The notes: a model not told the origin generated them from the letters alone. Positions 43,872 to 54,024 are shown, numbered from the stretch's first letter. The stretch: DNA of 64,000 bases from JAAYYY01 sp964579295 (GCA_964579295.1 CAZOGK010000017.1:5798-69797); one strand, 5' to 3'. Numbers and translations are program-made.

Positions 43872-44967
43872 CGGCCTACCGCCTCGTAGAGCGCCAGCGT
43901 CGCCCGCGCCGTCTGTTCCCAGCTAAAGTGCGCCGCCCGCGCCCGGCCGGCCTGCCCCTTCATCTCTCTCATCTGCTCGTCGTCCAGCAGCGCCGCTATC
44001 GTCTCACCCCACGCCTCCACGTCATCCGGCGGCAGCAGAAAGCCGGCCCGGCCCACCACTTCCGGCAGCGAGCCACGGTCACTGACCAGCACCGGGCAGC
44101 CGCAATGCATCGCCTCCAGCGCCGGCAGGCCAAAGCCCTCATAATGACTGGGCAGCGCCAGCAGCGCGGCGCCGTGGTAGAGATGCTGCAGCGTCCGGTC
44201 GTCCACGTCGCTCAGATGGCGCACCGCGTCGCGCAGCCCCAGCTCGGCCACCGTGGCAAAAATCTCGTCGTAGAGCCAGCCCTTGCCGCCCACCAGCAGC
44301 AGCGGCGCCGTCACGCCCGACTCCAGCCGCGCCTGCTGGTAAGCGCGCAGCAGCAGCGGCACATTCTTGCGCGGCTCCAGCGTGCCCACAAAGAGCAGGT
44401 AACCCGGCGCCAGCCCCAGCCGCGCCAGCGTCGCCGCTACCGCCGCCGGGTCGGCCGGCTCGCCAAAGAGCGGGTTCGCCGCCAGATGAATGGCGCGCAC
44501 CTGCTGCGGCGCCGCCCCCAGCATCGTAATCAAATCCTGCCGCGTGCATTCGCTGTCGGCAATGATGCCATCGGCCGTCTGCACCGCCCAGGCTATCTGC
44601 TCGTTATAATAGCGCCGGCTCTCCTCCGTCAGATGCTCCGGAAAGTGCAGAAAGCTCAGGTCGTGCACCGTAATCACACGCCGCCGCGCGCCAAAGGCCG
44701 GCGGAATAAAGTCGGGGCTGTGCAGCAGGTCAACCCGCCGCGGCAGCAGCTCCAGCCCCAGCGCCCAGCGCTCCCAGCGATGGTGCGGCGGCGTCAGCAG
44801 CCGCCCGCGCCGGAAATTAGCCGCCCGCGGCCCCAGCCAGCCGCGCTCGCGCCGGCTCTGCAGCACCGTATAGCGGTTCTCCACATCCACCGCTGCCAGC
44901 GCCGGCAGCAGCTGCCGCACATACTGGCTGATCCCCCCCTGCCGGTAACTCGGCATTCGCGCATCAA
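43868..44967 (-). CDS. Family-4 glycosyltransferase, N-terminus lost in a gap
   Basis: At least 362 residues. The first visible codons before the Met at 44956 read D-A-R in frame (IDARMPSYRQGGISQYVRQLLPAL), the normal start region of mannosyltransferase-like GT4 proteins, so the real start is a few codons inside the gap at 44968-45067. LSFLHFPEHLT, FVGTLEPRKNVPLLLRAY and EX7E motif EGFGLPALE are typical. Co-transcribed with the next GT4. Confidence 0.88.
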
Positions 44968-45108
44968 NNNNNNNNNNNNNNNNNNNNNNNNNNNNNNNNN
45001 NNNNNNNNNNNNNNNNNNNNNNNNNNNNNNNNNNNNNNNNNNNNNNNNNNNNNNNNNNNNNNNNNNNTCCCCCTCGTAAGAACCCACTAATAACCCTCCC
45101 CCCACCGC

Positions 45109-45137
45109 TTTACCGATTCCCCTCCGCCGCATATAAT
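45109..45137 (+). promoter_or_regulatory. Sigma-70 promoter of the coiled-coil gene
   Basis: TTTACC (45109-45114), 17-bp spacer, TATAAT (45132-45137), about 36 bp before the ATG. Confidence 0.65.
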
Positions 45138-45173
45138 GCCCTGCAGGATAAGTGGTCAATCCAGGAGATAATC

Positions 45174-46427
45174 ATGGCCGTAAATGGTGGAAACCTCTCC
45201 GTCGAGCTGGAAGAGCTGCGCGGGCGTCTTGAATGGCTGGACGAAGAGCGGCGCAAATCACAGCGCCGCATTGCCGATCTGGAAAAGAAGCAAAAGCTGC
45301 AGCAAGACGAGTTACAGACCCGCGAGCGCCGCATCAAGGAGCTGGAACAGCAGCTCGCGGCCATCTCCTCCCAGGTCTCGCGCCGGCCCCAGGTCGACAA
45401 CCAGATGGCCCAGTTCAAAGACGAAGTGGTCGCCCTCATGGAAAAGTATGATGAGCGCCGCATCCGCTCTGAAGAAGATCTGGAACGGCTGCGCCGCGTC
45501 GAGCACGAGAGCAACGCCCGCGAGATTGCCGAAATCCGCAAAGAGCTGCCGGCCATCGGCCGCCTGCAAAATGAGATGGAGCTGCGCCAGTCCGAAGAAG
45601 CGCGCCTCGCCAACCTCATCGGCGTCCTGCAAAACCGCATCCCGCCCATCGAAGCCCGCATCGAAACCTGGACCAATGACCTCTCCTACCTGGGCGAAGC
45701 CGAAGCGCGCAACAACCGCAGCATCAGCGAAGTACAGGCCGTGCTCGTCGAAATCGGCCGCCGCTGGGAGCCCATCAACAACCGGCTCGACATCCTCACC
45801 GACAAGGCGCAAAAGACCGAAAGTAGCTTCGGCGGCCTTGTCGAAGCCCAGGGCGAGCTGCGCCAGCTCATCAAGAACTGGGCCGAACAGGTGCAAATTG
45901 GCGAATACGAGCGCAACCAGCGCCTCAACACCTGGGAGCGCACCCTGGAGCAGCAGCAGGACGCCATGCAGACCTACGCCCAGCAGTGGGTCATGTTCAA
46001 CGACCAGTACAAAGAGGCGCGCATGGCCCTGCAGAGCCTGGCCGCCTTCCAGAACCAGATTGAACAGCAGCAGCGCGAGGCCAACGAGCTGGTCCGCGTC
46101 GAAAGCAACCGTATGCAGGCGCGTTGGGACACCTTCGTCGCCGAACAACAGAAGCGCTGGAAGAACTTTGAGGTAGATATCGAGCAGCGGCTGGCAACCG
46201 CCACCCGCCAGGAACGCCAGCTACGTGAGAGCCTCAACACCCTCGAAGAACAGCTAGACACCTTCGAGCAGGAGCTGGAACGGCTCTGGCGCGTCCAGGG
46301 CGCCCAGGCCGACGCCGTCAAGCAGCTTCCCCGCATCTGGCAAGAAGCCGTCGAGCGCTCCATGACCCACGACCCCAACCGCCGCCGCCAACCCGCCCTC
46401 GTGCAGGTGGAGGAGACGGATGTGTAG
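45174..46427 (+). CDS. Long coiled-coil protein, unknown function
   Basis: 417 residues, ATG 45174 after AGGAG. From about residue 8 to 395 nearly all is charged heptad-type sequence (VELEELRGRLEWLDEERRKS, then RIADLEKKQKLQQDELQTRE), with no signal peptide, no membrane helix and no globular domain that I recognise. It resembles structural or scaffold coiled coils more than SMC proteins, since ATPase motifs are absent. selB begins 58 bp after its stop across a 7-bp repeat array; a functional link is not implied. Confidence 0.75.
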   Translation: MAVNGGNLSVELEELRGRLEWLDEERRKSQRRIADLEKKQKLQQDELQTRERRIKELEQQLAAISSQVSRRPQVDNQMAQFKDEVVALMEKYDERRIRSEEDLERLRRVEHESNAREIAEIRKELPAIGRLQNEMELRQSEEARLANLIGVLQNRIPPIEARIETWTNDLSYLGEAEARNNRSISEVQAVLVEIGRRWEPINNRLDILTDKAQKTESSFGGLVEAQGELRQLIKNWAEQVQIGEYERNQRLNTWERTLEQQQDAMQTYAQQWVMFNDQYKEARMALQSLAAFQNQIEQQQREANELVRVESNRMQARWDTFVAEQQKRWKNFEVDIEQRLATATRQERQLRESLNTLEEQLDTFEQELERLWRVQGAQADAVKQLPRIWQEAVERSMTHDPNRRRQPALVQVEETDV

Positions 46428-46432
46428 TCGCC

Positions 46433-46481
46433 GGTCACTGGTCACTAGCCAGCACTGACAACTGACCCCCGACCACTACCG
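46433..46481. repeat. Heptamer array, units GGTCACT / ACTGACC
   Basis: GGTCACT, GGTCACT, AGCCAGC, ACTGACA, ACTGACC, CCCGACC, ACTACCG: seven 7-bp units filling almost the whole space between the coiled-coil gene stop and the selB start. Confidence 0.75.
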
Positions 46482-46485
46482 ACCC

Positions 46486-48363
46486 ATGCACGTCCTCGGC
46501 GTCGCCGGCCACGTTGACCACGGCAAATCAACCCTTGTCCAGGCCCTGACCGGCATCGACCCTGACCGTCTCCGCGAAGAAAAAGAGCGGGAGATGACCA
46601 TCGACCTCGGCTTTGCCTGGCTCACCCTGGAGGTGGGCGGCCAGCCGCAGGAGGTGGGCATCGTCGACGTGCCCGGCCACCGCGACTTCATCGAAAACAT
46701 GCTCGCCGGCGTCGGCGGCATCGACCTGGCCCTGCTCGTCGTCGCCGCCGACGAAGGCGTCATGCCCCAGACCCGCGAGCACCTGGCTATCCTCGACCTG
46801 TTGGAGCTGCCCGGCGGCCTCGTCGCCCTCACCAAGACCGACCTCGTAGACGACGCCGACTGGCTGGAGCTGGTCACGCTCGACCTGGGCGAAGCGCTGG
46901 CCGGCACCGTGCTGGCCCACGCCCCCATCATCCCCGTCTCCGCCCGCAGCGGCGCCGGCCTGGACGAGCTGCGCGCTGCCCTCGCCGGCGCCCTTGCCGC
47001 CATCCCGCCCCGCCCCGATGGCGGCCGCCCGCGCCTGGCTATCGACCGCGCCTTCGCCCTCAGCGGCTTCGGCGCCGTCGTCACCGGCACCCTCCTCGGC
47101 GGCAGCCTGCGCCTCGGCGACAGCGTCACCGTCGAGCCGGCCGGCCTGCCGGGCCGCGTGCGCGGCCTGCAAAGCTACAAGAGCCAGCGCCAGGTCGCCT
47201 ATCCCGGCAGCCGCGTCGCCGTCAACGTCGGCGGCGTCAGCGCCGGCGACATTCGTCGCGGCGACGTGCTGGCTGCCCCCGGCGTCGTCCGTGGCACCGT
47301 GCTGCTGGACGCCTCCTACCGCCACCTGCCGGACGCGCCCGCGCCCCTGCGCCACAACGTGCAGGTCAAGCTCTTTGTCGGCGCCGCCGAAGTCATGGCC
47401 CGTACGCGCCTCCTCGGCAGCCGCGCCCTGGCCCCCGGCGAAGAAGGCTGGCTGCAGCTTGCCCTGGAGCAGCCGCTGGCCGTGGACCGCGGCGACCGCT
47501 TCATCCTGCGCCGCCCCTCACCCGGCGTCACCCTGGGCGGCGGCCGCATTGTCGATCCCCATCCCGGTCGCCGTCACCGCCGCTTCCGCCCGGAGGTCGT
47601 CGCCCGGCTGCGCGCCCTCGCCCAGGGCAGCCCCGCCGAGCGCCTGCTGCAGATTCTCCTGCAGCGGCAGCCGCTGCCGCCCGCCGCCCTGCTCGACAGC
47701 GCCGGGCTGCCTCCCTCAGACGCCGCCGCCGCCTGGCAAGAGCTGCTAGACAGCGGCCAGGCGCGCCTCGCCGGCGGCCAGGCGCTCAGCGCCGCCTACT
47801 GGCAGCGCAGCCAGGAGCGCCTGCACGAAACCCTGGCTGCTTACCACCAGGAGCGCCCGCTGCGCCTCGGCATGGCCCGCGAGGAGCTGCGCAGCCGGCT
47901 TGGCCTGCCCGCCGCCCTCTTCAACCCCCTGGTCGAAGAGCTGCTGGCCGCGCAGCAGCTTGTCGCCGACGGGCTGGTCCTGCGCCTGCCGGCGCACGCC
48001 ATCCGCTTCTCCCCGGCCCAGGAAGAGGCCATCGCGCGGCTGCTGCAGCGCTTCGCCGCCGCCGGCGCCAACAGCCCCAGCGTGCGCCAGAGCCGCGAGG
48101 CCGTAGGCGACGCCGTCTACGAGGGGCTGGTGGACCTGGGCCGGCTGCGCCCGCTCAACGACGAAGTCGTCTACCGCGCCGAGGAGTACGACGAGCTGGT
48201 CGGCCGCCTCACTGCCCTGCTGCGCGAGCAAGGGCGCGCCAACGCCGCCCAGGTTCGCGACCTGCTCGGCGCCAGCCGCAAATACGCCATCGCCCTACTG
48301 GAACACCTCGACCACATCAAGCTCACCCGCCGCGTCGGCGACGAGCGCGAGCTGCGCGAATAG
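46486..48363 (+). CDS. selB: Selenocysteine-specific elongation factor SelB
   Basis: 625 residues. EF-Tu-like GTPase: G1 GHVDHGKS (8-15), G3 DVPGH, G4 TKTD; then two beta-barrel domains (FALSGFGAVVTGTLLGGSLRLGD and later) and a C-terminal array of winged helices (about 370-625, ending LLEHLDHIKLTRRVGDERELRE) that bind the SECIS hairpin. It delivers Sec-tRNA to recoded UGA codons. Presence of selD with an in-frame UGA supports function here. selA and selC are not in the window. The start ATG has no clear Shine-Dalgarno; the repeat array lies directly before it. Confidence 0.94.
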   Translation: MHVLGVAGHVDHGKSTLVQALTGIDPDRLREEKEREMTIDLGFAWLTLEVGGQPQEVGIVDVPGHRDFIENMLAGVGGIDLALLVVAADEGVMPQTREHLAILDLLELPGGLVALTKTDLVDDADWLELVTLDLGEALAGTVLAHAPIIPVSARSGAGLDELRAALAGALAAIPPRPDGGRPRLAIDRAFALSGFGAVVTGTLLGGSLRLGDSVTVEPAGLPGRVRGLQSYKSQRQVAYPGSRVAVNVGGVSAGDIRRGDVLAAPGVVRGTVLLDASYRHLPDAPAPLRHNVQVKLFVGAAEVMARTRLLGSRALAPGEEGWLQLALEQPLAVDRGDRFILRRPSPGVTLGGGRIVDPHPGRRHRRFRPEVVARLRALAQGSPAERLLQILLQRQPLPPAALLDSAGLPPSDAAAAWQELLDSGQARLAGGQALSAAYWQRSQERLHETLAAYHQERPLRLGMAREELRSRLGLPAALFNPLVEELLAAQQLVADGLVLRLPAHAIRFSPAQEEAIARLLQRFAAAGANSPSVRQSREAVGDAVYEGLVDLGRLRPLNDEVVYRAEEYDELVGRLTALLREQGRANAAQVRDLLGASRKYAIALLEHLDHIKLTRRVGDERELRE

Positions 48364-48366
48364 CCG

Positions 48367-48395
48367 TTGACAACCTGCCTCTTCAACTGCATCAT
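48367..48395 (+). promoter_or_regulatory. Possible promoter for the secreted-protein/regulator/kinase operon
   Basis: TTGACA (48367-48372) with CATCAT (48390-48395) 17 bp downstream. The -10 is weak and the leader would be about 105 nt; the AT-rich spacer 48400-48440 may hold another promoter. Confidence 0.3.
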
Positions 48396-48507
48396 GATTC
48401 CAATCCTTCTGCATAAAATCTCCATAACCTGTCGCTAAGATAGGGGTAGTTCAATTGGAGACCTGTCGGGCGATTATGCAGATCGCTCGCTGGAAGGAGG
48501 AACAACC

Positions 48508-49173
48508 ATGCGCAAACTAACCATCGTCGCCATCCTGCTCCTCGTCGCCGCCCTCGGCGTCACAGACGTCCTCGGCCGCTCCCCTGCACAGGCTGACCAG
48601 CCGGCAGCCGCCCCCACCGCCCAGGAAGGCGTCGCCCCGCCGGGCAGTGTCCCTACCTGGGGGCCGCGCCAAATGCGTGGGCAGATGAACCGCGGCGCTG
48701 CCGCCACGAGCGCTCCCGTGAGGGGCTTTGTCCTGGCTGACCGCAGCGCCCGCGACGTTATTGCCGAAACGCTCGGCATGACCACTGACGAGCTGGTCGC
48801 GGCCGTGCAGGGCGGCGCCGCCATCGAGAGCCTGGCGGCCGAGAAGGGTGTGGCCGTCGCGAGCATCATCGCGGACCTCGCCGCCGCCCACGAGGCCGGC
48901 CTACAGGCGGCGGTCGCCGCCGGCAGGATTACCACCGAGCAGGCCGAGCAGATGCAGGCCCGTATGACTGAGAGGTGGGCACAGCGCCTCCAGGAAGGCG
49001 GCTTGATTGGCGGGCGCGGTCCGGGCCACGGCGCCGGCCCCAACCCCGACTGCCCGCTGCAGGACGGCAGCGGCAACCCGGCCGGCCGGGGCCGCGCCCA
49101 GATGCAGGGTCGCGGCTGCGGCTATGGCCGGCAGGGTCTGCAGAGCCGGGGCGCCATAGGACCAGATGGATAG
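48508..49173 (+). CDS. Secreted Gly/Arg/Met-rich protein of a two-component operon
   Basis: 221 residues after a strong SD (AAGGAGG). Signal peptide (1-29), a small helical domain (about 75-160: VRGFVLADRSARDVIAETLGMTTDELVAAVQGG, then TTEQAEQMQARMTERW) like short ClpX-adaptor/YckD-type helical repeats, and a Gly/Arg-rich tail with AQMQGRGCGYGRQG. It is followed by a response regulator and a kinase, and the kinase sensor contains nearly the same tail motif (GQMQGRGAGR, 19 identical nucleotides). It may be a periplasmic partner of that kinase; family not recognised. Confidence 0.75.
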   Translation: MRKLTIVAILLLVAALGVTDVLGRSPAQADQPAAAPTAQEGVAPPGSVPTWGPRQMRGQMNRGAAATSAPVRGFVLADRSARDVIAETLGMTTDELVAAVQGGAAIESLAAEKGVAVASIIADLAAAHEAGLQAAVAAGRITTEQAEQMQARMTERWAQRLQEGGLIGGRGPGHGAGPNPDCPLQDGSGNPAGRGRAQMQGRGCGYGRQGLQSRGAIGPDG

Positions 49174-49227
49174 CCGCTAGACGGGGGCGCGGGCTGCGCT
49201 TGCGGCCCGCGCCCCCTTAATTGCCTC

Positions 49228-49924
<697 letters not shown>

Positions 49925-49941
<17 letters not shown>

Positions 49942-51427
49942 CCTGCCCATCCCCCGTCGCCGCGCGCCCGGCCTCTTCTGGCGGCTCATGGCTGCCTTCT
50001 TCGTGCTTGTCCTCACCGTGGCGCTGCTGGTCGCCCTGCTCACCCGCCGCGCCTCCCGCGCCGAGTTCGCCCTCTTCACCAATGTTGCCGGCCAGCAGCA
50101 GGCCGCCCTCCTCGCCCCCGACCTCGCCGAGCATTACCGCACCACCGGCAGCTGGGAAGGCGTGGAAGCCCTGCTGGAGCTGGCGCCGCCCGGGCGCGCG
50201 CCCGGGGCCGGGCGCGGCCAGATGCAGGGTCGCGGCGCCGGGCGGGCTGCCTCTGGCATGGCGGCCACGATGGGCCTGCGCGTGCTCGTTATCGACAGCA
50301 ACGGCGTCATCGTCGCCGACAGCCACGCCGAACTGGGGACGCCGCTCACCGGCCAGCAAGGAACGCCGGAGGATTACCGGAGGGCCGTGCCCATCCTCGT
50401 CGATGGGCGCCAGGTGGGCGCCGTCCTCGTCGCCGCCGGGGCGCGGAACCAGGCCGCCGCCGCCACCCGCTTCCTCAATGCCGTGGACCGCGCCGCCCTG
50501 CTCGCCGTCGTCGCCGCCAGCCTGCTGGCACTGGCTCTCGGCGCCCTCTTGACCTGGCGGCTGACGCGGCCCCTGCGGCAGCTCACCGCCGCCGCCGACG
50601 CCATCGCTGCCGGCGACCTGGACCAGCGCGTGACCGTCGCTCCCGGCGACGAAATCGGCGACCTGGCCGCCTCCTTCAATCAGATGGCCAGCCGCTTGAG
50701 CCGCTCCGAGGCGCTGCGCCGGCAGATGACCGCCGACATTGCCCACGAGTTACGCACGCCGCTCGCCGTCATCCAGGGCAACGTCGAAGCGCTGCAAGAC
50801 GGTGTCTTTCCCCTCTCCCCCGAGGCCCTCGACCCGATCCGCGACCGCACGGCGCTGCTCATCCGCCTCGTCGAAGACCTGGGCGAGCTGGCGCGCGCCG
50901 AGACAGACCATCTTTCCCTGGAACGGACCTCCCTGGCGCTGCCGGAGCTGGTCCGCGGCGCCGTGGCCGACTTCCGGGCGCGCGCCCGCGAGCGCGGCAT
51001 CACCCTCGAGGTCCAGGCTGCCCCTGGCCTGCCGCCGGTCTTCGCCGACGCCCAGCGCACCGAGCAGGTCATCGCCAACCTGCTCAGCAACGCCCTGCGC
51101 TACACCCCGCCCGGCGGCGCCGTTACCGTCGAAGTCGCTTTCCCGGCCTCTATCCCCGCCATCCCGCCCCAACCAGGCCCGCCGGAGGTCGCCGTTGTCG
51201 CCGCCGACAGCGGCCCCGGCATCCCGCCCGAGGAGCTGCCCAACATCTTCGAGCGCTTCTACCGCGCCGACCGCGGCCGCAGCCGCGACGACGGCGGCAG
51301 CGGCCTGGGCCTGGCCATCGTCCGCTCCCTCGTCGCCGCCCACGGCGGCCGCACCGGCGCCTACAACCGCCCACAGGGAGGCGCCGCCGTCTGGTTTACG
51401 CTGCCGGTAGCGCCCGCCGCCGCTTAG
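49925..51427 (+). CDS. HAMP-type sensor histidine kinase
   Basis: 500 residues from ATG 49925. TM1 (about 20-40), an extracytoplasmic sensor of about 150 residues with the GRGQMQGRGAGR motif at 97-107, TM2 (190-210), HAMP (211-263), HisKA with His274 in DIAHELRTPLAVIQGNVEALQDG and the ATPase domain (NLLSNALRYTPPGG, DSGPGIPPEELPNIFERFYR, GGSGLGLAIV). Layout is that of BaeS/CusS-like envelope sensors. Partner of the regulator in front of it. Confidence 0.93.
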
Positions 51428-51436
51428 AACGAGTAG

Positions 51437-52042
51437 GTCGGGCCGGCTCGTTTCCAATGGACGCCGGAGCAACTGGAGCTGACCAACCGCGTCCTGGCCC
51501 TTCTGCCGCCGGCCTGGCGCCGCATCAGCAGCGTCACCGCCGACCCGGTAGCCGATGTCATCGCCAGCGACCCCTCGGAAGCCGTTCGCTCCGATGAGAT
51601 AATCGACCTCTCTTCCAGCCATTTTGAGCTCGTCGACTACTGCGACATGGGCGGCGCGCTGCTGATGCCGTTGTGGGAAAAGGGCCTGATCCCCACCATC
51701 TTTCTCGAAAACACGCTGGCCGACCGGCAGGTCATTGTCAAGCTGCTCATCCTGCTCGACGAGTTGTTAGCCGAACATGCGATTGTGCCCAGCAACTTTG
51801 CCCAGCTCGTCTTTCGCAACCGGCCACCCTCGCCGGCAAGCCAGCCGGTAGCCAGGCGGCTCGCCGCGCAAAGCCCGGCGCGCGCGCAGTGGACCGGCAT
51901 GTGGCTGCCTCATACGCAGCACCTCGAACTCACCCCCTGGCTGCGGCTGCCGCCCAGGGCCTGGCGCGTTGTGCGCCAGAAAGGGCTGCGCGCCCTGCTG
52001 GCCGAGATGAGAAGCTACCTCCGCTGGCTCCGCCAGAGATAG
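51437..52042 (+). pseudogene. 5'-truncated SAM-dependent methyltransferase remnant
   Basis: An open frame of about 200 codons with no start codon at its 5' end; TAG at 51434-51436 precedes it. Residues such as DEIIDLSSSHFELVDYCDMGGALLMPLWEKG look like the C-terminal part of class I methyltransferases whose N-terminal SAM-binding domain is absent. The 5' edge lies in a GTAGGTCGGGCCGGCTCGTT stretch resembling the dispersed GGTAGGTCGGGTTT repeat. An internal ATG at 51647 could give a 131-residue product. Most likely a remnant left by repeat-associated deletion. Confidence 0.55.
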
Positions 52043-52091
52043 TAACCCGGCGCCAGGCAGCAAACCTGCCCTGCTCGCCCCTCAATCCTGC

Positions 52092-52097
52092 TATAAT
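52092..52097 (+). promoter_or_regulatory. -10 box for the patatin gene
   Basis: TATAAT 75 bp upstream of the patatin ATG; no recognisable -35 at 16-18 bp. Confidence 0.4.
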
Positions 52098-52172
52098 AGT
52101 CCCACGGCAGACATCCAGCGTTCCTTGTTCCACAGCCGCATCTCGTAACGCGTCACACGCCCGGAGGGCTCC

Positions 52173-53381
52173 ATGAAATACGACCTTGTCTTTGAAGGCG
52201 GCGGCGCCAAAGGAATGGTTTTCGTCGGCGCCATGCAGGAGTTTGAAGCGCGCGGCCACGAAATCAACCGTCTCATGGGCGCCTCGGCCGGCGCCATCAC
52301 CGCCACCGGTCTCGCCGCCGGCTACAGCGCCGCCGAAATGGGCGCTGCCCTCGCCGAAGTGCGCGACGGTCGCCCCGTCTTTACCTCATTTCTTGGCGAG
52401 CCCGCCGGCTTCAGCCCCGACGAAATTGCCGCCAGCAGCCTGCGCGCCATGCTCGCCGCCGTCGATTTGCCCCTCATCCCCAACTGGCTCGAAGCGCGCC
52501 TCGACGAAGCGCTGCTCAACGGCCTGCTCACCCGCCGCCGCCCCCGCCACCTCTTCAGCTTCCTGGAGCGCGGCGGCTGGTATACCGCCGACGCCTTTGT
52601 CGAATGGATGAGCGAACGGCTCGACGCCACGGCCCCCGATGGCACCCGCCGCAGCTACAGCGGCATGACCATGCAGCAATTCTTCCAGGCCACCGGCTAC
52701 AGCCTCTCCCTCATCGCTGCCGACACCAGCGCCAACCGCATGCTCATTCTCAACCACCAGACCGCGCCCGACGTGCCCGTCGTCTGGGCCACGCGCATGT
52801 CCATGAGCTTCCCCCTGCTCTGGCAGGACGTCATCTGGCGGCCAGAATGGGGCCTCTACCGCGGGCGCGACCTCAGCGGCAATCGCGTCGTCGACGGCGG
52901 CCTGCTCTCCAACTTCCCCATCGAGCTATTCATCAGCGGCCAGCCCCACGTCACCGCCGTCATGGGCCCCAAGCAGGACGCCGCCGTGCTCGGCTTCCTC
53001 ATCGACGAATCGCTGGAAGTGGCCGGCGCGCCCGCCGCAGAGGCCGCGACCACGCCCGCGCCGGACGCCGCCAACGACGCCCTGGCACTGGCCGAGCTGC
53101 CCATCGTGCTGCGCCTGCGCGGCCTCATCGACACCGTTACCCAGGCTCACGACAAGATGGTGATGGAAGCCTACAACCACCTCGTCTGCCGCCTGCCGGC
53201 CCGGGGCTTTGGCACCACCGAGTTCGACATGACGCCGGAACGGCGCGAAGCGCTCGTCGCTGCCGGCCGCGCCGCCGCCGCCGCCCACTTCGACACTCCG
53301 CCCGGCGGCCCCTTCGCCGGCCCCCTCCCTGGCACCCCCGCCGACCGCATGGCCGCCAAAATCCTGGCGGACGGACCCTAG
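52173..53381 (+). CDS. Patatin-like phospholipase
   Basis: 402 residues. Catalytic dyad and oxyanion motifs are all present: GGGAKG (9-14), nucleophile Ser38 in GASAG and Asp241 in VVDGG. Patatin enzymes hydrolyse acyl chains of phospholipids or other lipids. No signal peptide or membrane segment, so it should be cytoplasmic like most bacterial patatins. The Ala-rich insert at about 285-305 (AAEAATTPAPDAAN) is a linker. The stop codon is inside a 7-bp repeat array. Confidence 0.92.
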   Translation: MKYDLVFEGGGAKGMVFVGAMQEFEARGHEINRLMGASAGAITATGLAAGYSAAEMGAALAEVRDGRPVFTSFLGEPAGFSPDEIAASSLRAMLAAVDLPLIPNWLEARLDEALLNGLLTRRRPRHLFSFLERGGWYTADAFVEWMSERLDATAPDGTRRSYSGMTMQQFFQATGYSLSLIAADTSANRMLILNHQTAPDVPVVWATRMSMSFPLLWQDVIWRPEWGLYRGRDLSGNRVVDGGLLSNFPIELFISGQPHVTAVMGPKQDAAVLGFLIDESLEVAGAPAAEAATTPAPDAANDALALAELPIVLRLRGLIDTVTQAHDKMVMEAYNHLVCRLPARGFGTTEFDMTPERREALVAAGRAAAAAHFDTPPGGPFAGPLPGTPADRMAAKILADGP

Positions 53382-53401
53382 ACGATGGACCATAGACCCT
53401 C
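53374..53401. repeat. Heptamer array, units GACCATA-like, overlapping a stop codon
   Basis: GACCCTA, GACGATG, GACCATA, GACCCTC. The first unit contains the last Pro codon and most of the TAG of the patatin gene. Confidence 0.55.
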
Positions 53402-53476
53402 TCCACCCTCCTCTGCAACCCAACTCACCCCGGCCCCGTATAGCATTCTGACAGCATCGTACAAGGAGAACTTACC

Positions 53477-53866
53477 ATGACCTACCGTCAGATTGAACAA
53501 CACGTACCCATTCTGGGCTGGCTCTACATCATCAGCTCCGCCTTCTTCCTGCTGATCGGGCTGTTTCTCTTCGTCCTGCTATTCGGAGTCGGCGCCTTTG
53601 CCGCTTCGGGCGACCCGGAAGCGCCATACATCTTGCTGCTCGTGGGCCTCTTCGTCGGCGGCATCATGGCCGTCGTCGCCCTGCCCGGCCTGCTCGCCGG
53701 CTGGGGCCTGCTGCGGCGCAAGAACTGGGGCCGCGTGTTGGCCCTCATCGTCGCCATCCTCAATCTGTTCAACTTCCCGCTGGGCACCGCCCTCGGCGCC
53801 TACACCCTCTACGTGCTGCTGCAGAATGAGGCTACGCCCTACTTTCAGGGCGAAAAAGCCCTCTGA
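53477..53866 (+). CDS. Small membrane protein
   Basis: 129 residues, SD CAAGGAGAA. Four hydrophobic stretches: 12-40, 48-72, a short one near 85-100 and 100-120, with WGLLRRKNWGRVLALIVAILNLFNFPLGTALGAYTLYVLL typical of small conserved bacterial membrane proteins of unknown role. No catalytic residues. Single gene upstream of the second candidate small RNA. Confidence 0.8.
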   Translation: MTYRQIEQHVPILGWLYIISSAFFLLIGLFLFVLLFGVGAFAASGDPEAPYILLLVGLFVGGIMAVVALPGLLAGWGLLRRKNWGRVLALIVAILNLFNFPLGTALGAYTLYVLLQNEATPYFQGEKAL

Positions 53867-53870
53867 AACT

Positions 53871-53926
53871 TTTAAGCTTAAAATCTTCCGGGGGTACTTG
53901 TCACGACGCGCCAGCCCGTTTACACT
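53871..53926 (+). promoter_or_regulatory. Promoter with upstream element TTAAAATCTTCC for a second small RNA
   Basis: TTGTCA (53898-53903), 17-bp spacer, TACACT (53921-53926). TTAAAATCTTCC (53878-53889) lies 8 bp before the -35 and 31 bp before the -10, exactly as at 1731-1779. The element overlaps a 14-bp palindrome TTTTAAGCTTAAAA (53870-53883). Confidence 0.55.
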
Positions 53927-53932
53927 ATAGAT

Positions 53933-53991
53933 GCTCCCCGCCCAGAGGTGGTACGGACAACGCCCGTTGTTCCGGCCACCTCATTTTTTTT
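53933..53991 (+). ncRNA. Candidate short RNA ending in a terminator hairpin (about 59 nt)
   Basis: Begins about 7 nt after the -10 box and ends in a T8 tract (53984-53991). Most of it is one long hairpin: GAGGTGG (53945-53951) with CCACCTC (53976-53982), enclosing CGGACAACG / CGTTGTTCCG with a one-base bulge. It could be a tiny regulatory RNA or simply a terminator for the upstream gene, but the promoter between them argues for an independent transcript. It has no Shine-Dalgarno or ORF. Confidence 0.4.
53945..53991 (+). terminator. Strong Rho-independent terminator
   Basis: Two stacked stems as described for the short RNA, followed by ATTTTTTTT. It also serves the small membrane protein gene. 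Confidence 0.85.
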
Positions 53992-54024
53992 CCGGCTTAC
54001 CAGATTACCTGCCTTCCGGCGCCG

